The translations under genes were made by a program, and so were the position numbers. Below the pieces are notes generated by a model. The model was not told the DNA's origin. It did not search any database and worked only from the letters and a program-made list of their open reading frames with translations. This document shows, piece by piece, positions 43,852 to 52,508 of a stretch of DNA of 64,000 nt. Positions within the stretch are counted from its first letter, which is position 1. Every line of letters begins with the position of its first letter. The stretch comes from Arcobacter cryaerophilus gv. crypticus (GTDB lineage Bacteria > Campylobacterota > Campylobacteria > Campylobacterales > Arcobacteraceae), in the NCBI RefSeq assembly GCF_002993025.1, contig NZ_NXGI01000012.1:31879-95878 (forward strand), in the 5' to 3' direction.

Positions 43852-44304
43852 ATGTTAAATAGAAGAAATTTTTTAGGTTTAGGTTTAGGTGCTATTGCAG
43901 TTGCTGCAATTCCAAGTAGTTTAAGTGCAGAGGATTTTAGAGCTAGTAAACCAAAAGCTTGGACTGCTACAAAAGTTGATGATGCAGTTAAAGAAATTTT
44001 TGGAACAACAACTACAACTCAAGGTGGAATTTCATTAACAGCTCCAGATATTGCTGAAAATGGTGCAGTTATTCCAATCTCTTTTAAAACAGATTTAAAA
44101 GCAAGTAAAATTGCAGTATTCCAAGATGCAAACCCTGAAAGTGCAGTTGCTGTATTTACAACAACTCCTGATATGGTTTTAGATTATGCATTTAGAATTA
44201 AAATGGCAAAAACAGGTACTGTTACAGTAATTGCAGATGTTGGTGGAAAATTACACTCAGTTTCTAAAGAGATAAAAGTTACAATTGGTGGTTGTGGTGG
44301 TTGA
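43852..44304 (+). CDS. soxY: Sulfur carrier subunit SoxY
   Basis: 150 residues with a Tat signal (RRNFLGLGLGAIAVAAIP). It ends in IGGCGG, the swinging-arm motif whose cysteine carries the sulfur intermediates. The middle is the expected Ig-like fold (AVIPISFKTDLKASKIAVF). It partners SoxZ. A 74-base AT-rich spacer separates it from soxZ, with no clear structure. Confidence 0.95.
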   Translation: MLNRRNFLGLGLGAIAVAAIPSSLSAEDFRASKPKAWTATKVDDAVKEIFGTTTTTQGGISLTAPDIAENGAVIPISFKTDLKASKIAVFQDANPESAVAVFTTTPDMVLDYAFRIKMAKTGTVTVIADVGGKLHSVSKEIKVTIGGCGG

Positions 44305-44378
44305 TCTAATTCAGCTAATAATTAAATAAAAAGATAAAAATAGAATAAAAAATTATAAAAATAAAAAAAGGATATAAA

Positions 44379-44687
44379 ATGGCAGGAACAACAAAAATAA
44401 AAGCAAAAATTGATAAAAATGGTGTATGTGAAGTAAAAGCATTAGCAAGTCATGATATGTTAAGTTATCAAGAAGCTGAAAGAGCTAAAAAAGAGGCAAA
44501 CTTTATTACATATTTAGTTGCAAAAGTTGGTGGGAAAGTTGTATACGAAGTATCTTCTAGTCAATTCTTATCAAAAGACCCATACTTCAAATTTTCATTT
44601 ACAGGTGCAAAAGTTGGAGATGATATTGAAATTACTTGGAAAGACTTAAAAGGAAATAGTGATACAACAGTAGAGAAAATCAAATAG
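44379..44687 (+). CDS. soxZ: Sulfur carrier scaffold SoxZ
   Basis: 102 residues, no signal peptide; it is exported with SoxY. Family blocks are KIKAKIDKNGVCEVKAL, NFITYLVAKVGGKVVYEV and YFKFSFTGAKVGDDIEITW. It forms the YZ heterodimer. Its stop codon lies within a perfect 30-base palindrome. Confidence 0.93.
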   Translation: MAGTTKIKAKIDKNGVCEVKALASHDMLSYQEAERAKKEANFITYLVAKVGGKVVYEVSSSQFLSKDPYFKFSFTGAKVGDDIEITWKDLKGNSDTTVEKIK

Positions 44688-44705
44688 TTTAAACTATTTG
44701 ATTTT
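44676..44705. repeat. Perfect 30-base palindrome across the soxZ stop
   Basis: AAAATCAAATAGTTT is followed at once by its exact complement, with no spacer. It covers the last soxZ codons and stop and ends 18 bases before soxA. It can fold into a 13-base-pair hairpin. It may end, attenuate or stabilise the transcript between soxZ and soxA. Confidence 0.75.
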
Positions 44706-44722
44706 AAATAAAAGGAGAGAAA

Positions 44723-45637
44723 ATGCTTAAAAAAATAGTTAAATCTACTACTGTTTTAGCTCTGTTTATATCATCTTTAAGTGCTGCAAACTTTAATGCA
44801 GATGCAGAAAAAGATAGATTAGAGATGATAAAGTTCTTTGAAGCAAAATTTGAAGACCCAGCAAAAAATAAAGATAGATTTTTTCATTATTTCACAGAAG
44901 AAGAACTTGAACAAAAATATGATAAAAATTTAAAACATATGGATTTTAATATTGGAAGTTATGCATATTCAAAAGATGCAAGAAGCCAATATGAAGCACT
45001 AAAAGAGATGCCACCTTATGAAGATGCTATTGAAAAAGGTGAAGCTTTATATACTAAAAAATTTGCAAATGGAAACTCATTACAAACTTGTTTCCCTGAT
45101 TTAACAAATGCTGGAACATATCCTTACTATGATAAAAATAAAAAAGAGATGATATCTTTAACAAAAGCTGTTAATGATTGTTTAAGAGCAAATGGTGAAA
45201 AAGAGTGGGGAACAAAAAAAGGTCCTATTGCAGAATTTCAAGCTTATTGGGTAAATGAAAGTAAAGAAGCTGGTAAAAAATTTGATATAAAAATCAATAG
45301 TAAAGCTGAAAAAGAGGCTTATGAAAGAGGAAAAGAGTACTACTATACTCAAAGAGGTTATTTAAAACTATCTTGTGCTACTTGTCATATTCAAGGTTCT
45401 GGACAAAAAGTTAGAAGTGAAGTTTTATCACCACTTTTAGGTCAAGTTACTCACTTTCCAGTTCTAAGACTTAAATGGACAGATATAGGCACTTTGGAGA
45501 GAAGACTTTCTGGTTGTGTTGTAGATCAAGGTCAAGTTCCACCAAAAGATGAGAGCCAAACTATGATTGAATTGATATATTTCTTAGCTTATATGTCAAA
45601 TGATATGCCAGTTGATGGTCCAGATGTAAGAAAATAA
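44723..45637 (+). CDS. soxA: SoxA c-type cytochrome
   Basis: 304 residues with a signal peptide (VLALFISSLSA). One heme site, CATCH, near residue 223; the cysteines LQTCF and VNDC probably form the disulfide that replaces the first heme in monoheme SoxA. The catalytic cysteine is in RRLSGCVVDQGQ. SoxAX joins thiosulfate to SoxY. This is the monoheme form typical of the phylum. A strong AAAGGAGAG site precedes it. Confidence 0.95.
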   Translation: MLKKIVKSTTVLALFISSLSAANFNADAEKDRLEMIKFFEAKFEDPAKNKDRFFHYFTEEELEQKYDKNLKHMDFNIGSYAYSKDARSQYEALKEMPPYEDAIEKGEALYTKKFANGNSLQTCFPDLTNAGTYPYYDKNKKEMISLTKAVNDCLRANGEKEWGTKKGPIAEFQAYWVNESKEAGKKFDIKINSKAEKEAYERGKEYYYTQRGYLKLSCATCHIQGSGQKVRSEVLSPLLGQVTHFPVLRLKWTDIGTLERRLSGCVVDQGQVPPKDESQTMIELIYFLAYMSNDMPVDGPDVRK

Positions 45638-45642
45638 AGGAT

Positions 45643-46071
45643 ATGAAAATGAAAAATATTTTAAAAATTTCGATATCAGTAGCTCTTTTATCTTTTGGAC
45701 TAAATTTAAGTGCAGCAGAAAATTACTCAAAACTTGATGTTAAAAAAGAGTGTAATGTAAAAGAAAATGGACTTGAAAAAGTAATTCAAACAGCTGAAAA
45801 ATACAATAAAGTAGCTATTGAACATGGTGTTGAGTTTATGAGATTTGGTATGAAAAATAGTCAATATATTAATGCTTCTAAAGAAGCTATTAAAAGTGGT
45901 ACAAAAGAGATTGAGCTAGTTGATGAAAAAGCTAAACCAACTGGCGAAAAAGTTTCAATTGAATTTGCAACTTGGAGAGCTTGTAGCTTTGCAATTAGTG
46001 CTTTTACACAAGAAATTGAAGCAAAAAAAACTTGGAAATTAGCAAGTCCTAGTGATGGTTACAAATACTAA
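45643..46071 (+). CDS. Unknown periplasmic protein between soxA and soxB
   Basis: 142 residues with a signal peptide cleaved near LSA-AEN. The mature protein is about 117 residues with two cysteines (C37 and C114) that could form a disulfide, and a helical, charged body without heme motif. It starts five bases after soxA and precedes a terminator, so it belongs to the sox operon. Position and size suggest a SoxAX-binding (SoxK/SAXB-like) or other Sox accessory role, but I see no SoxK signature. Confidence 0.8.
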   Translation: MKMKNILKISISVALLSFGLNLSAAENYSKLDVKKECNVKENGLEKVIQTAEKYNKVAIEHGVEFMRFGMKNSQYINASKEAIKSGTKEIELVDEKAKPTGEKVSIEFATWRACSFAISAFTQEIEAKKTWKLASPSDGYKY

Positions 46072-46093
46072 AAGTATTTAAAAACTATTTTTT

Positions 46094-46120
46094 AAAAGTC
46101 AAGATTTTATCTTGACTTTT
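46094..46120 (+). terminator. Terminator between the unknown sox gene and soxB
   Basis: A 12-base perfect stem (AAAAGTCAAGAT with complement) and a 3-base loop is followed by a T-rich tract. It would reduce read-through into soxB, so soxB may have lower or separate expression. Confidence 0.8.
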
Positions 46121-46148
46121 TTTATTTATACAGCAAAAGGAATATTAA

Positions 46149-47915
46149 ATGAGCAAATTAAGTAGAAGAGAGTTTGTATATATGATTGCAGCTTTAGGAG
46201 CAACTCCTATATTTGCAAACTCTCATACAAGAATGGTAGAAACATCTAAAAAATTAGAAGATTACTATAAATTAAAACCATTTGGTAATGCAAGATTTAT
46301 ACATATGACAGATTGTCATGCACAGTTATTGCCTGTTTATTTTAGAGAACCTAGTGTGAATTTAGGATTTTATGGAAATTTAGGAAAACCACCACATATT
46401 GTTGGTGAAAAATTTTTAGATTATTATGGAATAAAAGGAAATAAAAGATTAGAGTATGCCTTTTCTTGTGTAAATTTTGAAGAACATGCAAAAGTTATGG
46501 GTAAAACAGGTGGTTTTGCACAAATAAAAACAGTAGTTGATTTTCTAAGAGATAGTTTTGGAAAAGATAAAACTCTATTTTTAGATGGTGGAGATACATG
46601 GCAAGGAAGTGCAACAGCACTTTGGACTAGAGGTAAAGATATGATTGGGGCTTTAAATTTACTTGGAGCCGATATTTGTGTTGGGCATTGGGAATTTACA
46701 TATAAAGCTGAAGAAATTCTTGAAAATGTAAAAGAGTTGAATGCAGAGTTTTTAGCACAAAATGTTTTTGTAAAAGAAGACGCGATGATGAATGGTGCTG
46801 AAGCTTATGATGAAGATAGTGGTCATGCATTTAAACCATATACTATTAAAACTTTAGGAAAAGCAAGGGTTGCAATTATTGGTCAAGCATTTCCTTATAC
46901 AACTATTGCAAATCCACAAAGATTTATTCCTGATTGGACATTTGGAATAAATGAAAACAGTATGCAAGAGTTAGTTGATAAAATAAAAGATGAAGAAAAA
47001 CCTGATGCTATTATAGTTTTATCTCACAATGGTTTTGATACAGATAAAAAAATGGCAGAAGTTTGTACTGGAATTGATTTTATCCTAGGTGGGCATACAC
47101 ACGATGGTGTTCCAGAAGCTTATCCTGTTAAAAACTCATCTGGTACAACTTATGTTTGTAATGCTGGAAGTAATGGTAAATTTTTAAATGTTTTAGATTT
47201 AGATATTCAAAATGGGAAAATTAAAGATTTTAAATTTACACTTCTTCCAATTTTTTCTGATTTAGTTCCTGAGAATAAAGAGATGAAAAAATATATCGAA
47301 GATGTAAGACTTCCATATCTAAAAGAGTTAACACGTCCAATAGCTACAACAGAAGAGACACTATTTAGAAGAGGAAACTTCAATGGTTCTTGGGATCAAA
47401 TTATATGTGATGCATTAATCGATGTAAAAGGTGCTCAAATTTCTCTAAGTCCAGGGTTTAGATGGGGAACTTCAATAATGCCAAATCAAACAATCACTTT
47501 TGATGATTTAATGACACAAACAGCTATGACATATCCTGAAACTTATGTAAGAGATATTAAAGGAAGTGAACTAAAACTAATATTAGAGGATGTTGCTGAT
47601 AACTTATTTAATGAAGACCCATTTTTACAACAAGGTGGAGATATGGTAAGAACAGGTGGAATATCTTATAAAATAGATCCAAAAGCAAAAATTGGAGAGA
47701 GAATCACAAATATTATTTTAAGCAAAACAGGTGAAAAACTTGATGCTAATAAATCATATAAAGTTGCTGGTTGGTCAACTGTAGGAGCCAAAAGTGATGG
47801 TGAACCAGTTTGGGAAACAGTTGAGACATATTTGAAAAATATGAAACATATTAGTAAAATAAAAATTGATACTCCTGATATTGTTGGAATAAAAGGTAAT
47901 CCAGGAATTATATAA
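46149..47915 (+). CDS. soxB: Thiosulfohydrolase SoxB
   Basis: 588 residues with a Tat-type start (SRREFVYMIAALGATPIFA). The dimanganese metallophosphoesterase motifs are present: TDCHAQLLPVYFRE, DGGDTWQGS, VGHWEF, LSHNGFD and GGHTHDG. A C-terminal 5'-nucleotidase-type domain follows. It hydrolyses sulfate from SoxY-bound thiosulfonate. The gene follows a terminator and is itself followed by a second terminator. Confidence 0.97.
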   Translation: MSKLSRREFVYMIAALGATPIFANSHTRMVETSKKLEDYYKLKPFGNARFIHMTDCHAQLLPVYFREPSVNLGFYGNLGKPPHIVGEKFLDYYGIKGNKRLEYAFSCVNFEEHAKVMGKTGGFAQIKTVVDFLRDSFGKDKTLFLDGGDTWQGSATALWTRGKDMIGALNLLGADICVGHWEFTYKAEEILENVKELNAEFLAQNVFVKEDAMMNGAEAYDEDSGHAFKPYTIKTLGKARVAIIGQAFPYTTIANPQRFIPDWTFGINENSMQELVDKIKDEEKPDAIIVLSHNGFDTDKKMAEVCTGIDFILGGHTHDGVPEAYPVKNSSGTTYVCNAGSNGKFLNVLDLDIQNGKIKDFKFTLLPIFSDLVPENKEMKKYIEDVRLPYLKELTRPIATTEETLFRRGNFNGSWDQIICDALIDVKGAQISLSPGFRWGTSIMPNQTITFDDLMTQTAMTYPETYVRDIKGSELKLILEDVADNLFNEDPFLQQGGDMVRTGGISYKIDPKAKIGERITNIILSKTGEKLDANKSYKVAGWSTVGAKSDGEPVWETVETYLKNMKHISKIKIDTPDIVGIKGNPGII

Positions 47916-47921
47916 GCATAG

Positions 47922-47950
47922 AAAACATAAAGATTTTTTCTTTATGTTTT
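47922..47950 (+). terminator. Terminator after soxB
   Basis: A 12-base perfect stem (AAAACATAAAGA with complement), a five-T loop and a T tail lie eight bases after the soxB stop. Confidence 0.85.
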
Positions 47951-48005
47951 TTTAAATAGAGCCATAAATTTGTATCGTTCTATTTAGAAAAATTTTGGAG
48001 AATTT

Positions 48006-48797
48006 ATGAAAATAATATCTATTTTATTTGTTTTTACAATAGCTTTATTTGCAAATTTTGAAGATGGCAAAAAAGTTTTTGATGCAAAATGTTCATCTTG
48101 TCATAAAGAGTATATTCCTATGAACTTATTAAAGGAAAATTTCTTTGAAAAAAACAATACGCTTTTAAATTTGAAAGCTCCTAGTGCAAACTTAATAGTT
48201 TGGGCAATGTTTGATAGCTCAAAAAAAATTGGTGATGAAAATGATAAAGAGTTTCAAGAGATTGAAATACATAGTTATTTAAAATCGTATTTAGAAAATC
48301 CAGATAGATTTAACTCAATTTGTGATGATAGTGCTTTGGGACATTATGAAAATAAAAGTAGTATGAAAGGTGAATTAAGTGAAGATGATTACCTTAATTT
48401 AACAAGTTATTTTATGGAGTTTAAAAATAATATCAAAGAGCAAGATGTCTATAAAAAACCAAAATACTCTAAAGAAGAAGAGCAAAACATTTTAACAAAA
48501 GCAAAAAAAGAGAGTAAAAAAATTATAGTTTATGCAACTTCAAATAGCTGTTATTTTTGCAAAAAAATGGATAAAGAGGTTTTTACGGATAATGAAATAA
48601 AAAAATTATTAGAAAAAAACTACATTTTTATAGAAATTGATATGGATAAAAATTCACTTCCTTTTGATTTACAAAAGGAGTATAAAAGGGTAACTCCTAG
48701 TTTCTTTTTTGTAAACAACAATAAAAAGTTGTTAACTCAATATCCAGGAGCTTGGAAGAAAAACGATTTTATAGATATTTTAAAAGAGAACAAATGA
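48006..48797 (+). CDS. Periplasmic cytochrome c / thioredoxin fusion
   Basis: 263 residues with a signal peptide. Residues about 20-140 form a cytochrome c-like domain with one heme motif (CSSCH). Residues about 155-260 are a thioredoxin-like domain with CYFCKKM as the redox motif and the cis-proline region RVTPSFFFV. SoxW-type thioredoxins accompany sox genes; here a heme domain is joined. It could keep SoxY or SoxB thiols reduced. The stop overlaps the MOSC gene start. Confidence 0.82.
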   Translation: MKIISILFVFTIALFANFEDGKKVFDAKCSSCHKEYIPMNLLKENFFEKNNTLLNLKAPSANLIVWAMFDSSKKIGDENDKEFQEIEIHSYLKSYLENPDRFNSICDDSALGHYENKSSMKGELSEDDYLNLTSYFMEFKNNIKEQDVYKKPKYSKEEEQNILTKAKKESKKIIVYATSNSCYFCKKMDKEVFTDNEIKKLLEKNYIFIEIDMDKNSLPFDLQKEYKRVTPSFFFVNNNKKLLTQYPGAWKKNDFIDILKENK

Positions 48798-49237
48798 AAA
48801 TTTTAGGTGAAATTTTAGAAGTTTTTAGTGCAACAAAAGAGTCAAGTGGGCTTCCACGACCAAAGGTTGAAATCTTAAATTTAATAAAAGATTATGGAAT
48901 AGAGTTTGATAAATTTGCAGAAAAAAATCTTGACCAAACTGTCATGATTGTTGGTTTAAAATCATATGAATTAGCAAAAGAATTTAACATAGATTTAGAG
49001 TTTGGAAGTTTAGGGGAAAATATTTTATTAGATTTTGATCCTCACGATTTTCAAGTTGGAAAATATTTCAAAATAGATGAAGCTATAATTCAAATAACTC
49101 AAATATGTACCGTTTGCAATCACTTAAGTGTTTTTAATGAGAATTTACCAAAAATTTTAAAAGGTCATAGGGGAGTTTATTGTAAGATTATACAATCTGG
49201 AAAGATTTTAAAAAATATGAAAGTGAAGGAAGTATAA
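48794..49237 (+). CDS. MOSC-domain protein
   Basis: 147 residues from the ATG that overlaps the previous stop by four bases; a longer frame begins 42 bases earlier. The MOSC pattern is visible: SSGLPRPKVE, FGSLGENILLDFD, VGKYFKIDEAIIQITQICTVC and GVYCKI, with the conserved cysteine at CxxC. MOSC domains bind sulfurated molybdenum cofactor or carry sulfur. Here it is a free-standing cytosolic member next to sulfur oxidation genes, so a sulfur or Moco role is likely but unproven. Confidence 0.85.
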   Translation: MKILGEILEVFSATKESSGLPRPKVEILNLIKDYGIEFDKFAEKNLDQTVMIVGLKSYELAKEFNIDLEFGSLGENILLDFDPHDFQVGKYFKIDEAIIQITQICTVCNHLSVFNENLPKILKGHRGVYCKIIQSGKILKNMKVKEV

Positions 49238-49677
49238 TGTTAAAAAAACTCTTTTTAATTCTTTGTCTATTTGGTTTTGCATTAGCACATACAGAATTTA
49301 GCAACCCAAAACCTAGCTTTGAATCTCCAAGAAAGGTAGTATATTCACTATATGTAAATGATTTAGATACTGTAAATCAGACTATTGGTTCTATGTACAA
49401 TATTTTAAAAGAGTATCCAGCTGAGAGTCTAAAAATTGTAGTTATTGCTTATGGAAAAGGTCTTAGAACTCTAAAAAAAGATTATGATAAAGCAACACAA
49501 TCAAGAATAAAATCTTTGATGGAGTACGATGTTGAATTTATAGCTTGCAAAAATACTATGGAAACTATGAAATGGAAAGAAAGTGATTTTATAGATGGTA
49601 TTTCATTTACTCAAGCTGGAATTGTTGAAGTAATTGAACGAAAAGTTGATGGATATATTGGTATTACTGCTTATTAA
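49237..49677 (+). CDS. Periplasmic DsrE-family protein
   Basis: 146 residues with a signal peptide ending near ALAHT. The DsrE/F-like fold shows VVYSLYVNDLDTV, LKIVVIAYGKGLRTL and a conserved cysteine in FIACKNTM. DsrE proteins carry sulfur on cysteine. Export makes this one a candidate periplasmic sulfur handler with Sox. The start abuts the MOSC stop. Confidence 0.85.
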   Translation: MLKKLFLILCLFGFALAHTEFSNPKPSFESPRKVVYSLYVNDLDTVNQTIGSMYNILKEYPAESLKIVVIAYGKGLRTLKKDYDKATQSRIKSLMEYDVEFIACKNTMETMKWKESDFIDGISFTQAGIVEVIERKVDGYIGITAY

Positions 49678-49702
49678 AACTATTTTAAAGGAGAATAAAA
49701 AT

Positions 49703-50473
49703 ATGAAAAAACTAGTTATTTTAACTTCATTGCTATTTGTAAATTATCTTTTTGCAAATACAAAAGAGGATTGTAATAAAAAAGGTGATGGTTTTATATA
49801 TGTACAAAATGAGTGTATATCATATAAAAAATTTAATGGTGAGGGTGATTCTTTAAATATTATTGTCCATGGAACTTGGGATGAAGGAAGTGATACTCTT
49901 GCTAGATATTCACCATTTGCTGAAGATTTAACTATGATGAGTGATATTTCAACTATTGCTGTTGCACTTCCAGGTTATTCAAAAAGTTCTTCAAATAAAC
50001 TTCTTCCTCTTTCAAGTAAAGAAGTTAAAAACTTAGCAGCAACAAAAGAGTATGTGGAATTTTTAGAAAATTTAGTTGAATCTTTAAAATCTAAATATAG
50101 TGCTAAAAAAATAACTTTAATAGCTCATAGTGCTGGTTGTATGATGAGTGCTACACTTCTTGGAGTAAAACCAGATTTAGTTGATAATTTGGTTTGTGTT
50201 GGTGGAGTTTATGATATTCATAAAAAAAGTAATGACAAAAAGCTAATCTCTGCAGTTGATGTAGTTGATAAAATATCTAAAAAAGCAAAAATCGTACTTA
50301 TTTATGGAACAGCTGATGAAATTTCAACTCCACAAACAACAATAGATTTTTATAATCTTGCAAAACAAAAAGGCTTAGATGTAAAATTAGTAGAAGTTAA
50401 AGATGGTGTTCATATAGATTTAGATATGACTACGCAATCAAAAAATTCTATTATGGAACTTATTGAAGAGTAG
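49703..50473 (+). CDS. Exported alpha/beta hydrolase
   Basis: 256 residues from ATG 49703, which has AAAGGAG and is followed by a signal peptide (VILTSLLFVNYLFA). The fold markers are IIVHGTWDEGSDT, the nucleophile elbow LIAHSAGCMM and a late Asp and His (GTADEIS, DGVHID). It could be an esterase, thioesterase or peptidase. It follows the DsrE gene by 25 bases, so it may share the sulfur-cassette transcript. The substrate is unknown. Confidence 0.82.
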   Translation: MKKLVILTSLLFVNYLFANTKEDCNKKGDGFIYVQNECISYKKFNGEGDSLNIIVHGTWDEGSDTLARYSPFAEDLTMMSDISTIAVALPGYSKSSSNKLLPLSSKEVKNLAATKEYVEFLENLVESLKSKYSAKKITLIAHSAGCMMSATLLGVKPDLVDNLVCVGGVYDIHKKSNDKKLISAVDVVDKISKKAKIVLIYGTADEISTPQTTIDFYNLAKQKGLDVKLVEVKDGVHIDLDMTTQSKNSIMELIEE

Positions 50474-50487
50474 ATTTTCTACTCTTC
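50465..50487. terminator. Bidirectional terminator across two stop codons
   Basis: A 10-base perfect stem (GAAGAGTAGA with complement) and three-T loop cover both the hydrolase stop and the convergent MBL stop. Confidence 0.8.
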
Positions 50488-51402
50488 GTCATAAAACTCT
50501 AACTCTCTAAAAGCATCAAAAACATTCCTACTATTTAACTCATCAAACATAGCAACATCTTTAAAATCATCCATAGTAACTACTTTTGAAATCGCATCTG
50601 CTGTAATTCCAGCTTCAATAGCTTCTAAAACTCTTGTTTTTAAAAGTGTGAAATAGTTTGTTGTATAATCTATTGCTTTTTTATCAGTAATTGTTCCATG
50701 TCCTGCAATTAAAGTATTCCAATTATAAGAGTTTATTAAATCAATAGCCTTTAAAGTTCCTATTACAGAACCCTCCCTATTTGATGTAACTCTTTGATTC
50801 ATAATAATATCACCTGTAAAAATAACTTTTTCATCCAGAAGATAAACTATTAATTCATCTTTTGTGTGTGCTGTTAGTTTTGTTGGAATTATTTTTATAG
50901 TTTTACCTGATACATTTATAACTTTTTCATCACTTACAACAACATCAGCTTTTATAACTTTTGTATTTTCCATCTCATTTTTATCTAAAATCTGAAAAAT
51001 TCGAGGCTTTGAGCTTTCATCATAGTTTTCATTTATAGATTTTGGAGCATAAATTGTACTATTAAATCTATCTTTATAAAAACTATTTCCCATCCAGTGA
51101 TCATCGTGTTCGTGAGTTATAATAATTGTGCTAACTTTTAAATCTTCAATTTTTTGCATAGCTTCATAAGCTTGTTTTGCAAAGTTGTAGTTTGCTCCTG
51201 TATCTATTAAAATATAGCTATCTTTTGCTTTTATATAACAAGAATTTGCCATAAATCCACCATTTTCTTTTGATGGAACTTCAGTTTTTCCAAAAAAACA
51301 CCAAATATTTTCACTTACTTTTTGTGGTTTTAACTTATAATCAAAACTTGAAGCAAAACCAAAAGAACAAAAAAGTGCAAAAAAAACAATATTTTTAAAC
51401 AT
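50479..51402 (-). CDS. Exported metallo-beta-lactamase-fold hydrolase
   Basis: 307 residues with a signal peptide (NIVFFALFCSFGFASS). The MBL metal motif HEHDDHWMG (HxHxDH) is present, with a later TAHTKDE His, FTGDI and GHGTITD. Such periplasmic MBL proteins occur near sox genes (SoxH type) and with quinoprotein dehydrogenases. It is convergent to the sox accessory cassette, so shared function is only suggested. The substrate is unknown. Confidence 0.88.
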   Translation of the reverse strand: MFKNIVFFALFCSFGFASSFDYKLKPQKVSENIWCFFGKTEVPSKENGGFMANSCYIKAKDSYILIDTGANYNFAKQAYEAMQKIEDLKVSTIIITHEHDDHWMGNSFYKDRFNSTIYAPKSINENYDESSKPRIFQILDKNEMENTKVIKADVVVSDEKVINVSGKTIKIIPTKLTAHTKDELIVYLLDEKVIFTGDIIMNQRVTSNREGSVIGTLKAIDLINSYNWNTLIAGHGTITDKKAIDYTTNYFTLLKTRVLEAIEAGITADAISKVVTMDDFKDVAMFDELNSRNVFDAFRELEFYDEE

Positions 51403-51480
51403 AAATAAACTCTCCTTTAGATTTATAAGTGAAAATTATATTATAATATCACTTTTAAATATGTAAATAAAGGTTTTTCC

Positions 51481-52488
51481 ATGGACAAAAAACGACAAAT
51501 GGTATTTAACTTAAACAATTTTCTACTAGCTTTTAGTGAAGTTTTAAATAGTAAAAAAGTTGCGTATATAGCTTTAAACTTAGGCATTAAATTTGGACTT
51601 GATAATAAAAAATTAGCTGATTTATGCTCTTGTGCTTTGATTTTTTGTTTAGAAAAAAATAGTTTAAAAGAGTTTGATTTTTTGGATAGTTCACATTTAG
51701 AAGATAAAACTTTTCAAGAGATTATAAAGTTTTCAACTTTAATTTGTGAAAATTTTGATTTTTCAAAAAATAGTATAAATCAAAGAGTTGATGCTATTGA
51801 TTTTACAAAAAACAATCAAAAAAAATTTAGTAAAGAGCTGATAGAAAACTTTTTTGAAATATCAAAAAATCTTACTTTTTGGCTTGATTTAGAAAATGAG
51901 AGCGAAATTGTTATATTTATATACTCCAATTTAGAAGATTTTACAAAAGCTCTTGATTTTGAAGATATATTAAAGATGACAAAAGTTTTTTATAAACTTG
52001 AAAATCCAAAATCAAATATTTTAGATAGTGCTTTAAAAGTATCAGATTTTTTTGAGTTTGAGCACAAAGACAAACAGATTTTTTTGATTGCAACATCACT
52101 ACAAAATATTGGGAAATTATACATTTCAAAAGATATTTTAGAAAAAAAAGAGCCTCTAAATTTGGAAGAAAAAGAGATAATAAAATCATATCCATACTAC
52201 ACAAAAAAGCTTATAAACTCTATTATGGGGTTTTCTGATATTTGTTCTCTTAGCTTTAAGGCTCAAGAAAGATTAGATGGAAGTGGAATTTTTAATCTAT
52301 CTTCAAAAGATTTGAGTTTTAAAGATAGATTGATTATTTGTTTAATTATTTATAGTGCTTTAATAGAAAAAAAAGCTTATAGAGAAGCTTTTTCTCACCA
52401 AAAAGCTATAGAAATAATGCAAGAAATGGCAAATAATAAAAAAATAGATGAAAGTATAGTAGATATTTTTGACAAAATTTTAGCTTGA
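51481..52488 (+). CDS. Degenerate HD-GYP-type protein
   Basis: 335 residues, soluble. The C-terminal half aligns with an HD-GYP domain, but the metal HD pair is QN (SLQNIGKLYI, residues 208-209), and the HHExxDGxGYP motif reads AQERLDGSGIF. The first histidine (HSxRVA) is also lost. It therefore should not hydrolyse cyclic di-GMP. It may bind a nucleotide or act as a scaffold. The N-terminal half is a helical region without a receiver domain. It is a single-gene unit with a TATAAT upstream. Confidence 0.75.
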   Translation: MDKKRQMVFNLNNFLLAFSEVLNSKKVAYIALNLGIKFGLDNKKLADLCSCALIFCLEKNSLKEFDFLDSSHLEDKTFQEIIKFSTLICENFDFSKNSINQRVDAIDFTKNNQKKFSKELIENFFEISKNLTFWLDLENESEIVIFIYSNLEDFTKALDFEDILKMTKVFYKLENPKSNILDSALKVSDFFEFEHKDKQIFLIATSLQNIGKLYISKDILEKKEPLNLEEKEIIKSYPYYTKKLINSIMGFSDICSLSFKAQERLDGSGIFNLSSKDLSFKDRLIICLIIYSALIEKKAYREAFSHQKAIEIMQEMANNKKIDESIVDIFDKILA

Positions 52489-52508
52489 ATATTTTATAAA
52501 ACTATATA

